Program-made: the position numbers and the translations under genes
The notes under the pieces: generated by a model
What the model saw: only the letters and a program-made list of their open reading frames with translations
Databases searched by the model: none
Told to the model about the DNA's origin: nothing
Source: Pseudomonas marginalis
Lineage (GTDB): Bacteria; Pseudomonadota; Gammaproteobacteria; Pseudomonadales; Pseudomonadaceae
Direction: 5' to 3'
Assembly (NCBI RefSeq): GCF_008692035.1
Contig: NZ_VTFG01000001.1
Coordinates: 2,542,001 to 2,606,000, forward strand
Length of the DNA: 64,000 bases
Shown: positions 42,293 through 52,685 of the stretch, piece after piece
Position numbering within the stretch: the stretch's first letter is position 1
Layout of the letters: each line of letters begins with the position of its first letter

Positions 42293-42378
42293 CCTAATCC
42301 TCCAGAAGCCGGTGACGGAAAACCGGCGAATGGGCACGAGATGCAGAATCCGCGCCATTTGGAAACAACGCAGAACTA

Positions 42379-42410
42379 AATGTGGGACGGGGCTTGCGCC
42401 CTCCCACATT
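42379..42410. repeat. REP hairpin
   Basis: AATGTGGGACGGGGCTTGCG followed by CCCTCCCACATT forms one imperfect REP palindrome just after the moaA stop. Confidence 0.65.
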
Positions 42411-42436
42411 GGATGATGTTTAATCTTGGGAAAGCA

Positions 42437-43405
42437 TTATCCGCCAATTATCTTCATGACCGTCGCACCGCCGGAGAAGGCCACTTCCTGCTTGTCGCCC
42501 AAGGCCTTCATCAGCAGGCCTTGCAGGGCCGGCAGCGCCTGGTGGCGAGGCTTGTCCAACAGGTCGCCGACATAGTGACGGTTGCTCGACGACAGGCAGC
42601 CATGCAGCCAGCCGGTCGACGACAACCGCAGCCGTGAACAGGTACGGCAGAACGGCACGCTTTCGTTGGCGATCACGCCGAAGAAGCCTTTGCCCGGCAC
42701 CTCGTAGCGTACCGCCGTGGCATCCACGGGAGCGTTGGCTTGCAGGTATTCGTGGTGTTCGCCGATCAGGCCGAGCAGTTGTTGCAGGCTGACGAACTGC
42801 TGCAGGAAGGCATTGGAGTCCTTGGCCAGGTGGCCCATGCGCATCAACTCGATAAAACGCAGCTCGTAGCCACGCTCCAGGCAGTAATCGAGCAGCGGCA
42901 TCACCTGGTCGAGGTTCTGGCCGCGCAACGGCACCATGTTGACCTTGATCTTGATCCCGGCGGCACGCGCCTGGTCCATGCCATCGAGCACGGTCGCCAG
43001 GTCGCCGCCACGGGCGATGCTGCGAAAGGCATCGGCATCCAGGGTGTCGAGGGAAACATTGATGCGCCGAATCCCCGCATCCACCAGCAGCGGCAGTTTG
43101 CGCGCCAGCAACTGGCCGTTGGTGGTCAGGCTGATGTCGCTGAGGCCCATGCCGCCCACCGCGCCCATGAAGGCTTCCAGCTTGGGGCTGACCAGCGGTT
43201 CGCCGCCGGTGATACGCAAGCGGTCGATGCCCGCCGCCTCGATCAGGTAGGCCACGCCACGGGCCATGGCCTCGGCCGAGAGTTCGTCCTGGGCAGCCAC
43301 CAGCCGCTTGCCGTTCGGCACGCAGTAGGTACACGCGTAGTTGCAGGCTGAGGTCAGGCTGATCCGCAAATTGCGAAAACGCCTGCCTTGACGATCAACG
43401 ATCAT
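42437..43405 (-). CDS. moaA: GTP 3',8-cyclase (molybdenum cofactor biosynthesis)
   Basis: A 322-residue radical SAM enzyme that, with MoaC, turns GTP into cyclic pyranopterin monophosphate. The N-terminal 4Fe-4S cluster ligands are Cys21, Cys25 and Cys28 (CNYACTYC). The C-terminal second cluster is in VPFCRTCSRLRLSSTGWLHGC. A GGEPLVSP segment near residue 67 is the usual SAM-binding GGEP motif. The gene stands alone. A MocA/XdhC pair at the right end of the window also concerns molybdenum cofactor. Upstream is a perfect dyad (next entry). Confidence 0.95.
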   Translation of the reverse strand: MIVDRQGRRFRNLRISLTSACNYACTYCVPNGKRLVAAQDELSAEAMARGVAYLIEAAGIDRLRITGGEPLVSPKLEAFMGAVGGMGLSDISLTTNGQLLARKLPLLVDAGIRRINVSLDTLDADAFRSIARGGDLATVLDGMDQARAAGIKIKVNMVPLRGQNLDQVMPLLDYCLERGYELRFIELMRMGHLAKDSNAFLQQFVSLQQLLGLIGEHHEYLQANAPVDATAVRYEVPGKGFFGVIANESVPFCRTCSRLRLSSTGWLHGCLSSSNRHYVGDLLDKPRHQALPALQGLLMKALGDKQEVAFSGGATVMKIIGG

Positions 43406-43436
43406 GGATCACTCCGGCAGAGGATGATTCGGGCGC

Positions 43437-43468
43437 GCTAAAAGCTGACTGATAAATCAGCTTTTAGC
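43437..43468. promoter_or_regulatory. Perfect 12-base dyad upstream of moaA
   Basis: GCTAAAAGCTGA and TCAGCTTTTAGC are exact reverse complements around an eight-base loop. No T tract follows on either strand, so it is unlikely to be a terminator for the upstream TetR gene. Its position 32 bases before the moaA start suggests a regulatory structure in the moaA leader or promoter. Confidence 0.5.
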
Positions 43469-43519
43469 AAGATCCTTGCCTGAGTATATTCCTGGGTTAC
43501 TGCGCCTGGCAGCAAATCA

Positions 43520-44188
43520 TTACGTGGCCGGGGTTTCGACGGGGGCCGCTTCAACCAGTGCCGGCTCGGAGCTGTGCTTACGCTTGTTGCCCATGCGCAC
43601 ACCGATGTCCATCAGGAACTGGAAGAAACCTTCCTGGTCTTCCAGCACATTGCTCCAGAACGGTGAGTGGTACAGCGCCACGGCGCCGTGCACCAAGGCC
43701 CAGGCGGCGCAGTAGTGGAAGTACGGCGGTACGTCTTCAAGCTTGCCTTCGCTGATGCGGCCCTTGATCAGCAGGGTCAGGCGCTCGAAGTTCGAGGCGC
43801 GAATCTTGTGCAACTCCTCGACCATCTCCGGCACTTGATGGCCCTTGACCACCTTCTCTTCCAGGCGGTCGAACAGGCGGTAGCGCTGCGGGTCACGCAT
43901 GCGGAACTCGAAGTAGGCGCGGGACAGCGCTTCCTTGTCCTTGTCGACATCGGCCGAATGCAGCAGCTCGTTCAAGTCGCGCTCGTAGTCGAGCATCAGG
44001 CGCAGGTAGATCTCGGCCTTGGACTTGAAGTGCTTGTAGATCGTGCCTTTGCCGATACCCACGGCATCCGCGATCATCTCGACGGTGACGCTGTCTTCGC
44101 CTTGTTCGAGGAACAACTTGAGTGCGGTGTCGAGAATTTCCTGCTCACGGCGGCGAAACTCACGGACCTTACGGGGTTCTTTGTGCAT
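43520..44188 (-). CDS. TetR-family transcriptional regulator
   Basis: A 222-residue regulator. ATG at 44186-44188 begins MHKEPRKVREFRRREQEILDTALKLFL, the typical entry to a TetR helix-turn-helix (VTVEMIADAVGIGKGTIYKHFKSK, about 35-58). The C-terminal ligand domain has FHYCAAWALVHGAVALYHSPFW. By position it corresponds to the TetR gene next to rgsA and tatD in P. aeruginosa (PA2957, from memory). Its target and effector are unknown. Confidence 0.87.
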   Translation of the reverse strand: MHKEPRKVREFRRREQEILDTALKLFLEQGEDSVTVEMIADAVGIGKGTIYKHFKSKAEIYLRLMLDYERDLNELLHSADVDKDKEALSRAYFEFRMRDPQRYRLFDRLEEKVVKGHQVPEMVEELHKIRASNFERLTLLIKGRISEGKLEDVPPYFHYCAAWALVHGAVALYHSPFWSNVLEDQEGFFQFLMDIGVRMGNKRKHSSEPALVEAAPVETPAT

Positions 44189-44483
44189 GAGGAAGAGGTC
44201 TGCAAAGGTCGGAATAGGGAGGGCTGCGCAGGGCCACGAATACATGGCGATACGATTTACCCAGTGCGAGGGATTATCCCGACTGAACGGTCGTTGGGCA
44301 ACGTCTATGTGAACCCGTCCTGCACTTTACTTTCAAGGTGCCAACGTTTTCATGTCTACCAGTCAGAAATAATACGCAACAACTGCACCCGTGCACTGCC
44401 CAATGAGAACTCAAGCGAAGCGCATGTATTCCAAATCTGTTTAAAAAACGATCAGTCGCGACTGGACTGAATCAGATACTGAT

Positions 44484-44490
44484 CAATACT
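44484..44490 (+). promoter_or_regulatory. Sigma-S type -10 element of rgsA
   Basis: CAATACT at 44484-44490 is close to the stationary-phase consensus CTATACT. It lies about seven bases before the proposed rgsA start. RgsA is known to depend on RpoS, which fits. Confidence 0.45.
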
Positions 44491-44496
44491 TGAACT

Positions 44497-44614
44497 GTCG
44501 GCGTGACATCTCCCCCAAGTGAAGCGCCGACCTGGGTACCGACGGACTGTGTGCCCTTGTTTTACTCCTAATGGTCTTAACCCGGATTCACCCCCCAGAA
44601 CCCGGGTTTTTTTT
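44497..44614 (+). ncRNA. rgsA: RgsA small RNA
   Basis: RgsA (formerly P16) is a ~120-nucleotide, GacA/RpoS-dependent, Hfq-bound sRNA lying next to tatD in Pseudomonas. Here a plus-strand transcript ends at a strong terminator between a TetR gene and tatD, the expected position. The conserved-looking core CGGCGTGACATCTCCC, CTGGGTACCGACGGACTGTG and the terminal hairpin support this. Start is estimated from the -10 element; end from the terminator. Identification is by position and sequence memory, not by a search. Confidence 0.75.
44579..44614 (+). terminator. Terminator of rgsA
   Basis: AACCCGG and CCGGGTT close an A/C-rich loop and are followed by eight T in all. It faces away from the convergent tatD gene. 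Confidence 0.85.
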
Positions 44615-44632
44615 GCCTGCGATTCAGTCGTG

Positions 44633-45418
44633 TCATGCAGCAACGTGGGCCAGCGGGAACAGGCGCTTGAAGTTCTCGGTGGTCTGCTCGGCAAAGCGCT
44701 CATAGGACTCACCGCGCAGCATCGCCAGGTAATCCGCCACATCCCGTACATATTCAGGCAGGTTCGGTTTGCCACGATGGGGAATCGGCGCCAGGTACGG
44801 CGAGTCGGTTTCCACCAGCAGGCGGTCGGCTGGCACCTGGCGCGCCACGTCGCGCAGGGCATCGGCATTGCGGAAAGTGACAATGCCCGACAGGGAAATA
44901 TAGAACCCCAGGTCAAGTGCGGCCCTGGCCATGTCCCAATCCTCGGTAAAGCAATGCAACACGCCGGCCTGGGGCAACGCGGCTTCGCGCAACAGGGTCA
45001 GGGTGTCGGCACGGGCGCCACGGGTGTGGACGATCACCGGCTTGCCGGTTTGCCCGGCGGCCTGTAAATGCAGGCGAAACGAGGCCTGCTGCAACTCGGC
45101 GGCTTCCGGCTCGTAATGGTAGTCCAGGCCGGTTTCGCCAATGGCCACCACCCGCGGGTGATTGAGTTCGCCCAGCAGCCAGTCGAGGGCCGGGGCTTCG
45201 CCAGGCTTGAGATCCAGCGGGTGGATACCCACCGAGCAATCCACATCGGCATAACGCTCGGCCAGGGCTTTGACGTCGGCAGCATTGTCGGCGCTGACGC
45301 CAATGCACAGGAAATGCCCTACCCCACGCTGGCGTGCAGCGTCGAGGGCAGCATCCAGGGAGCCGCCGTGCTGGGCGAGGTCAAGGCGATCAAGGTGGCA
45401 ATGGGAATCTACAAGCAT
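44633..45418 (-). CDS. tatD: TatD-family metal-dependent hydrolase
   Basis: A 261-residue TIM-barrel hydrolase, a DNase of the YcfH/TatD type. Metal ligands include His6 and His8 (DSHCHLD), a Glu in GETGLDYHYEP and later His and Asp residues (VIVHTRGA, VETDSPYLAPIPHRG). It is the last gene of the tmk-holB-tatD run on the minus strand. It follows holB by only 63 bases; the pilZ gene found at this point in P. aeruginosa is absent. Confidence 0.93.
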   Translation of the reverse strand: MLVDSHCHLDRLDLAQHGGSLDAALDAARQRGVGHFLCIGVSADNAADVKALAERYADVDCSVGIHPLDLKPGEAPALDWLLGELNHPRVVAIGETGLDYHYEPEAAELQQASFRLHLQAAGQTGKPVIVHTRGARADTLTLLREAALPQAGVLHCFTEDWDMARAALDLGFYISLSGIVTFRNADALRDVARQVPADRLLVETDSPYLAPIPHRGKPNLPEYVRDVADYLAMLRGESYERFAEQTTENFKRLFPLAHVAA

Positions 45419-45481
45419 AGGAAATTACGACTTAGGTCACGGAAAGTGTCTGGCCAACGATACATCCGTCGGCCACGGAAA

Positions 45482-47105
<1,624 letters not shown>

Positions 47106-47115
47106 TTAGTCAGAG

Positions 47116-48237
47116 TCATTGCGGGCTTTGCGGCGCGGCGGCATCCGGCGCGGGCTCGGCGGGAGCATCAGCAGGCGGCGCCAGGTCTTCCGGCGGTTTT
47201 ACCAGCGGTGCCGGGCTTGAGCGGTAATCGGCACGGCGCTTGAGCTGGAACTCACGCACAGCAGCATTATGCGCACCCAGGTCATCGGAGAAAATATGGC
47301 TGCCGTCGCCACGGGCGACGAAATACAGGCTGCTGCCCGGCACCGGGTTCAACGCGGCATGGATCGCCTCGCGGCCGACCATGGCGATGGGTGTCGGCGG
47401 CAGGCCGGCCACCATGTAGGTGTTATAAGGGTTGGCTTCCTTGAGGTGCGCACGGGTCAACTTGCCGTTGTAGCGCTCGCCCAGGCCGTAGATCACGGTG
47501 GGGTCGGTCTGCAGCAGCATGCCGATCTTCAGGCGGCGTACGAACACACCGGCAATCTGCCCGCGCTCTTCCGGCACACCGGTCTCTTTCTCCACCAGGG
47601 AGGCCATGATCAAGGCTTGATAGGGGTCGGTATAGGGCACGTCGGCAGCACGCTTGCTCCACTCCTGGGCGAGGACATCATCCAGGCGGTTATAGGCTTT
47701 CTTCAGGAACTCGACATCGGTCATGCCGCGCACGAAGCGGTAGGTATCCGGGAAGAACCGACCTTCGGGGAACACGCCAGGATGGCCGAGCTTGTCCATC
47801 ACTTCGCTGTCACTCAGGCCCGCCAGGGTCTGCACGATCTTTTCATGCTTGGCCAGGGCCGAACGCACCTGGCGGAAATTCCAGCCCTCCACCAGCGTCA
47901 GGCTGTATTGCACCACCTCGCCGTGCTGCCACAGGCCGATCAGGCCTTCGGCGGTCATGCCCGGGGTCATGCGGTATTCACCGCTGTGCAGCGGTTGGCC
48001 TTCCAGGTTGAAACGCCAATACAGGCGCAACCAGAACGCGCCGTCGAGCACGCCATCCGCCTCCAGACGATTGAAGGTGCCAGTGGGGGTGGCCCCTGCC
48101 GGCACATCGAGCAATTGCTCCTGGGTCAGATTCAACGGCTGCTTCAAGGCAGCGTCATATTTCCACGCGGAAAACCCCAACAGCAAAGCCGCCGAGAACA
48201 GACCGATCAGCAGCAGTACAACCAGTTTTCGTATCAA
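47116..48237 (-). CDS. mltG: Endolytic murein transglycosylase
   Basis: A 373-residue inner-membrane enzyme that cuts nascent glycan strands and releases undecaprenyl pyrophosphate. After a short N-terminus (LIRKL) comes one membrane helix (VVLLLIGLFSAALLLGF). The catalytic Glu lies in ASLVEKETG, followed by DPTVIYGLG and NPYNTY motifs of YceG. The TTG at 48235-48237 comes just after the pabC stop and starts the helix, so it is preferred to the longer frame at 48294, which adds residues without family character. The C-terminus is a Pro/Ala-rich tail. Confidence 0.9.
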   Translation of the reverse strand: MIRKLVVLLLIGLFSAALLLGFSAWKYDAALKQPLNLTQEQLLDVPAGATPTGTFNRLEADGVLDGAFWLRLYWRFNLEGQPLHSGEYRMTPGMTAEGLIGLWQHGEVVQYSLTLVEGWNFRQVRSALAKHEKIVQTLAGLSDSEVMDKLGHPGVFPEGRFFPDTYRFVRGMTDVEFLKKAYNRLDDVLAQEWSKRAADVPYTDPYQALIMASLVEKETGVPEERGQIAGVFVRRLKIGMLLQTDPTVIYGLGERYNGKLTRAHLKEANPYNTYMVAGLPPTPIAMVGREAIHAALNPVPGSSLYFVARGDGSHIFSDDLGAHNAAVREFQLKRRADYRSSPAPLVKPPEDLAPPADAPAEPAPDAAAPQSPQ

Positions 48238-48238
48238 C

Positions 48239-49057
48239 TCAAATATCCAATAGCGCGCGAACAATGCCCTGCAGTTTACGGGTGAGCGGCCCAACCGACC
48301 AGCTCATCGCAGCGCACCCACGCACCGGCCAAATGCCATAAACGCTGTTGCACACAAAGACTTCGTCAGCCTCCCGCAAGTGCTCGAGGCTGATGTCAGC
48401 CACGGCCACCGGGATGCCCAGGGCGCTCGCCTGAGCCAGAATCTCGGCGCGCATGACCCCTGCAACGCCGCAACGATTCAGATCGGCGGTTAGTAACAAG
48501 CCATTACTTACCAGGAACAGGTTGCTGAATACGCCTTCGATGACACGCCCGGACACATCCAGCATCAACCCTTCGGCATGTTCGGCATCCTGCCATTCGG
48601 CACGGGCGATCACCTGCTCGAGGCGATTGAGGTGCTTGAGACCGGCCAGCAACGGCTGCTCGGCCAGGCGGGTGGCACATGCAAACAGACGAACACCGTC
48701 GGTTCCATGGGCCTGGGGATAGGTCGCAGGCGGACTGCCCTGCAAGATACGACGCACCGGGGCCTGGGGGTTGACGCCATAACCGCGCAGGCTGTCGCCG
48801 CGGGTGAGGATCAGCTTGAGGACACCGTCGCCGAGAGCGGCGGCATAGGCCTGCACTTCGCTGCGGACCAAAGTCTGATCCACAACGAAAGCGAGGCGCC
48901 TGCAGCCCTCATCCAGGCGATGCAGGTGACGGTCAAGCAGCACGGGCTGCCCGGCCTTGACGGCGATGGTCTCGAACAGGCCATCACCGTACGCCAGGCC
49001 GCGATCTTTCAGGGGCACGCTGTCCGCTGGCTGACCGTCGACCCAGCTGTGCATCAC
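48239..49057 (-). CDS. pabC: Aminodeoxychorismate lyase
   Basis: A 272-residue PLP enzyme that converts 4-amino-4-deoxychorismate to 4-aminobenzoate in folate synthesis. Family IV motifs are [13 protein letters not shown] near residue 18, the PLP-lysine region [10 protein letters not shown] and the late [20 protein letters not shown]. It overlaps fabF by four bases, so is coupled to it. The start at 49057 is well supported. Confidence 0.93.
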   Translation of the reverse strand: MMHSWVDGQPADSVPLKDRGLAYGDGLFETIAVKAGQPVLLDRHLHRLDEGCRRLAFVVDQTLVRSEVQAYAAALGDGVLKLILTRGDSLRGYGVNPQAPVRRILQGSPPATYPQAHGTDGVRLFACATRLAEQPLLAGLKHLNRLEQVIARAEWQDAEHAEGLMLDVSGRVIEGVFSNLFLVSNGLLLTADLNRCGVAGVMRAEILAQASALGIPVAVADISLEHLREADEVFVCNSVYGIWPVRGCAAMSWSVGPLTRKLQGIVRALLDI

Positions 49058-50298
49058 TCGGCGAACCGGCGGAACACCAGGGAACCGTTGGTGCCACCGA
49101 AGCCGAACGAGTTGGAGATCGCAACGTCGATCGGCATCTGTTGCGGCTCATGCGGCACGAAGTTCAGGTCGCAGCCTTCGTCCGGCTCATCGAGGTTGAT
49201 GGTCGGCGGAGCGACCTGATCCTTGATGGCCATCACGCTGAAGATCGCTTCTACCGCGCCCGCCGCACCCAAGAGGTGGCCGGTCATGGACTTGGTGGAG
49301 CTGACCGCCAGCTTGTAGGCGTGCTCGCCGAACACCGACTTGATGGCTTCGGCTTCCGCCAGGTCGCCCGTCGGGGTCGAGGTGCCATGGGCATTGATGT
49401 ACTGCACTTGGTCCGTGTTGACCTTGGCATCGCGCAAGGCATTGGTGATGCACCGCGCAGCGCCGGCACCGTCGGACGGTGGCGAGGTCATGTGATAGGC
49501 GTCGCCACTCATGCCAAAACCGATCAACTCGGCATAGATGGTGGCACCACGCGCCTTGGCGTGCTCCAACTCTTCGAGCACCAGGGCACCGGCGCCGTCG
49601 GCCAGTACAAAGCCGTCACGGCCCTTGTCCCACGGACGGCTGGCACGGGTCGGCTCGTCATTGCGGGTCGACAGGGCACGGGAGGCGCCAAAGCCGCCCA
49701 TTCCCAGGCCACAGGCGGCCATTTCAGCACCACCGGCGATCATCACGTCGGCTTCGTCATAGGCGATGTTACGCGCCGCCATGCCGATGCAGTGGGTACC
49801 CGTGGTGCACGCGGTGGCAATCGCGTAGTTAGGCCCCTGCGCCCCCAAGTGGATGGACAGGAAACCGGAAATCATATTGATGATCGAGCCAGGCACGAAG
49901 AACGGTGAAATTCGACGAGGGCCGGAATCATGCAGCGTGCGGCTGGTTTCTTCGATATTGGTCAAACCGCCAATACCCGAACCCATGGCCACGCCGATGC
50001 GCTCACGGTTGGCGTCGGTCACTTCCAGGCCAGCGTTACGCACTGCCTGAAAACCGGCTGCCAGGCCGTATTGAATGAACAGGTCGAGCTTGCGGGACTC
50101 TTTGATCGAGAGATATTCCTCGACATTGAACCCCTTTACCGAGCCGCCAAAACGGGTGGAATAGGCAGAAAGGTCCGTGTGTTCGATCAGACCAATACCA
50201 CTGCGGCCAGCCAGAATGCCCTGCCAACTGCTCGGCACATCCGTACCCAGTGGCGACAACATACCCATACCGGTGACTACGACGCGTCTACGCGACAC
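49054..50298 (-). CDS. fabF: 3-oxoacyl-[acyl-carrier-protein] synthase II
   Basis: A 414-residue condensing enzyme for elongation of palmitoleate to cis-vaccenate. Active-site Cys164 is in [12 protein letters not shown], with the two histidines in [10 protein letters not shown] and [12 protein letters not shown]. It is separated from acpP by a terminator-like hairpin but retains a GGAGAG ribosome site. It and pabC, mltG, tmk and holB form a continuing minus-strand run. Confidence 0.97.
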   Translation of the reverse strand: MSRRRVVVTGMGMLSPLGTDVPSSWQGILAGRSGIGLIEHTDLSAYSTRFGGSVKGFNVEEYLSIKESRKLDLFIQYGLAAGFQAVRNAGLEVTDANRERIGVAMGSGIGGLTNIEETSRTLHDSGPRRISPFFVPGSIINMISGFLSIHLGAQGPNYAIATACTTGTHCIGMAARNIAYDEADVMIAGGAEMAACGLGMGGFGASRALSTRNDEPTRASRPWDKGRDGFVLADGAGALVLEELEHAKARGATIYAELIGFGMSGDAYHMTSPPSDGAGAARCITNALRDAKVNTDQVQYINAHGTSTPTGDLAEAEAIKSVFGEHAYKLAVSSTKSMTGHLLGAAGAVEAIFSVMAIKDQVAPPTINLDEPDEGCDLNFVPHEPQQMPIDVAISNSFGFGGTNGSLVFRRFAE

Positions 50299-50361
50299 AG
50301 CACTCTCCTTTTTCTAATGACGACACTTTGCTTCAGAGCTTACTTTTCATCAGCGCTAAAG

Positions 50362-50397
50362 AAAAAACCGCACGCCGTTACAGCAGTGCGGTTTTTC
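50362..50397 (-). terminator. Partial terminator between acpP and fabF
   Basis: On the minus strand AAAAACCGCAC pairs with GTGCGGTTTTTT across a 12-base loop. It lies about 28 bases after the acpP stop and about 63 before the fabF start. It would let acpP accumulate above fabF. Confidence 0.7.
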
Positions 50398-50425
50398 CCT
50401 AACAGCAGGCGACGACTACAAACTA

Positions 50426-50662
50426 TTACGCCTGGTGGTTCGTAACGTAGTCGATAGCAGCTTGAACAGTAGTGATTTTTTCAGCTTCTTCGTCCGGGAT
50501 TTCGGTCTCGAATTCCTCTTCCAGAGCCATCACCAGCTCAACGGTGTCAAGGGAATCGGCACCCAGGTCTTCTACGAAGGAAGCAGTGTTGACCACTTCT
50601 TCTTCTTTGACGCCCAGTTGCTCGGCAACGATTTTCTTGACGCGCTCTTCGATGGTGCTCAT
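50426..50662 (-). CDS. acpP: Acyl carrier protein
   Basis: A 78-residue acidic protein, carrier of growing fatty acyl chains. The phosphopantetheine site is Ser37 in [13 protein letters not shown]. The four-helix acidic layout and length are standard. It is flanked by fabG upstream (191 bases) and fabF downstream, beyond a terminator-like hairpin. Confidence 0.98.
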   Translation of the reverse strand: MSTIEERVKKIVAEQLGVKEEEVVNTASFVEDLGADSLDTVELVMALEEEFETEIPDEEAEKITTVQAAIDYVTNHQA

Positions 50663-50853
50663 ACCTTGTTTAACTCCTAATGGACAAATTCAGGCAGCTG
50701 GCCAGTGGGTAAGTGTATAGAAAGCCTTTTCAGCTTTTCAACTGAAAGCTTCACCCTGTACCCGGTTTGCCACCTGCCTATAAATTAAGTTGCAGCTTTA
50801 TAACGGATTTTAGACAGCTCGTATGACATTTTTTTGAAGCGATCCGTCACAAT

Positions 50854-51597
50854 TTAGCTCATGTACATCCCGCCGTTCACCGGGATTGTAGCCCCAGTCA
50901 CGTATGCCGCACCGTCGGATGCCAGGAAAGCGACCACATTCGCGATCTCTTGAGCCTGGCCCAGACGGCCCAGCGGAATCTGCGTCAGCAAGCCTTCACG
51001 CTGTGCTTCCGGCAGTTCGCGGGTCATATCGGTGTCGATGAACCCTGGGGCCACCGAGTTGACCGTAATCGACCGCGAGCCGACTTCACGCGCCAGTGCA
51101 CGGCTGAAACCTTCCAGGCCGGCCTTGGCGGCTGCATAGTTTACTTGGCCTGCGTTGCCCATGGCACCCACTACGGAGCCAATATTGATAATTCGCCCCC
51201 AACGGGCCTTGGTCATGCCGCGCAAAACACCCTTGGACAGGCGAAACAGACTGTTCAGGTTGGTATCGACCACGTCGTACCATTCGTCGTCTTTCATGCG
51301 CATCATCAGGTTGTCGCGGGTGATACCGGCGTTGTTCACCAGAATCGCCGGCGCGCCGAACTGTGCGGTGATCTCGGCCAGTACGGCAGCCACGGACTCA
51401 TCGCTGGTTACGTTCAGCTCAAGGCCGGTGCCTTGAACGCCGTGTTCCTTCAGGGTCGCGGCGATACGCTCGGCGCCCGAGGCGGAAGTGGCGGTGCCGA
51501 TCACGACGGCGCCCTGACGGCCCAGTTCCAGGGCGATGGCCTGGCCAATGCCACGGCTCGCGCCGGTAACCAGTGCAACTTTACCTTGCAGACTCAT
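50854..51597 (-). CDS. fabG: 3-oxoacyl-[acyl-carrier-protein] reductase
   Basis: A 247-residue NADPH-dependent SDR reducing 3-oxoacyl-ACP. TGASRGIG is at residues 11-18, NNAG at 88-91 and the catalytic Ser141, Tyr154 and Lys158 (YAAAK) are intact. It starts 24 bases after the fabD stop. AAGTTCGGGGATC region to GAAGCC separates fabD and fabG, with AGGAGAAG as ribosome site. Confidence 0.97.
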   Translation of the reverse strand: MSLQGKVALVTGASRGIGQAIALELGRQGAVVIGTATSASGAERIAATLKEHGVQGTGLELNVTSDESVAAVLAEITAQFGAPAILVNNAGITRDNLMMRMKDDEWYDVVDTNLNSLFRLSKGVLRGMTKARWGRIINIGSVVGAMGNAGQVNYAAAKAGLEGFSRALAREVGSRSITVNSVAPGFIDTDMTRELPEAQREGLLTQIPLGRLGQAQEIANVVAFLASDGAAYVTGATIPVNGGMYMS

Positions 51598-51621
51598 GCA
51601 GGCTTCTCCTAAGTTCGGGGA

Positions 51622-52560
51622 TCAGGCCAGCGCCGCACGAGCGGCAGCGAAGGCATCCGGGGTATTGAGGTTGGCAGTCGACACGCCGTCGGCGCAGCGC
51701 TTGTTCAGGCCAGCCAGGACTTTGCCCGGGCCGCACTCGACCAGCTCGGTGGCGCCATTGGCGGCCAGGGTCTGGACCGACTCGACCCAGCGCACAGGCT
51801 TGTAGAGTTGCTCCAGCAGGTCGCGCTTGAGGGTGTCGAGGTCGGCGGCCACGGCCGCGCTGACGTTCTGCACCAGCGGAATCTGTGGCGCCTGCCAGTT
51901 GATGGCAGCGATGGACTCGGCGAAGCGCTCGGCAGCCGGGCGCATCAGCTCGCAGTGCGACGGCACGCTCACCGGCAACGGCAATGCACGCTTGGCACCG
52001 CGCGCCTTGCAGCCTTCGATGGCACGCTCGACGGCTGCCCTGGCGCCGGCGATCACCACCTGGCCCGGGGAGTTGAAGTTTACCGCGCTGACCACTTCAC
52101 CCTGGGCCGCTTCGGCACAGGCTTCGATCACCACAGCATCGTCCAGCCCCAGAATAGCGGCCATGCCGCCCTGCCCGGCCGGAACGGCTTCCTGCATCAG
52201 CTGGCCACGACGCTCGACCAGCTTGACCGCTTCAGCAAGGGTCAGGCTGCCCGCCGCCACCAGGGCGCTGTATTCGCCCAGGCTATGACCGGCCACGAAC
52301 GCCGGACGCGCACCGCCTTCGGCCAACCACAAGCGCCACAGGGCGATCGAAGCGGTCAGGATGGCTGGCTGGGTTTTATCGGTTTGATTGAGCTGCTCTT
52401 CCGGCCCCTCTTGGGTCAGCGCCCACAGGTCGTAACCCAGGGCCTCGGAAGCTTCCTTGAACGTGTCCAGGATCAGCGGGTATTGCGCGCCCAGCTCGGC
52501 CAACATGCCGAGGGACTGCGAACCCTGCCCTGGAAAGACGAATGCGAGGGATGTAGACAT
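51622..52560 (-). CDS. fabD: Malonyl-CoA:acyl-carrier-protein transacylase
   Basis: A 312-residue enzyme that moves malonyl from CoA to ACP. The nucleophile Ser93 is in GHSLGEYSA, catalytic His202 in VPSHCELM, and the conserved FPGQGSQ is at 9-15. ATG at 52558-52560 is chosen because it begins the family N-terminus (MSTSLAFVFPGQGSQ) after AGGGGCTTG; the longer frame reads into the plsX spacer. Confidence 0.97.
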   Translation of the reverse strand: MSTSLAFVFPGQGSQSLGMLAELGAQYPLILDTFKEASEALGYDLWALTQEGPEEQLNQTDKTQPAILTASIALWRLWLAEGGARPAFVAGHSLGEYSALVAAGSLTLAEAVKLVERRGQLMQEAVPAGQGGMAAILGLDDAVVIEACAEAAQGEVVSAVNFNSPGQVVIAGARAAVERAIEGCKARGAKRALPLPVSVPSHCELMRPAAERFAESIAAINWQAPQIPLVQNVSAAVAADLDTLKRDLLEQLYKPVRWVESVQTLAANGATELVECGPGKVLAGLNKRCADGVSTANLNTPDAFAAARAALA

Positions 52561-52685
52561 GTAACAAGCCCCTAATGATCTGGTCGTCGGAAATGGTCGC
52601 TCCTCGGTGGGAGCGCACGAAACTGACAGATTGGATGGTGAATTGAACTGGCCGGTCACATTTAAGCATTCCCCGGCCGATTCGC

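Noticed and set aside
43437..43468. Dyad upstream of moaA as terminator of the TetR gene
   Set aside because: No T tract follows on either strand and it sits close to the moaA start, so a regulatory role fits better.
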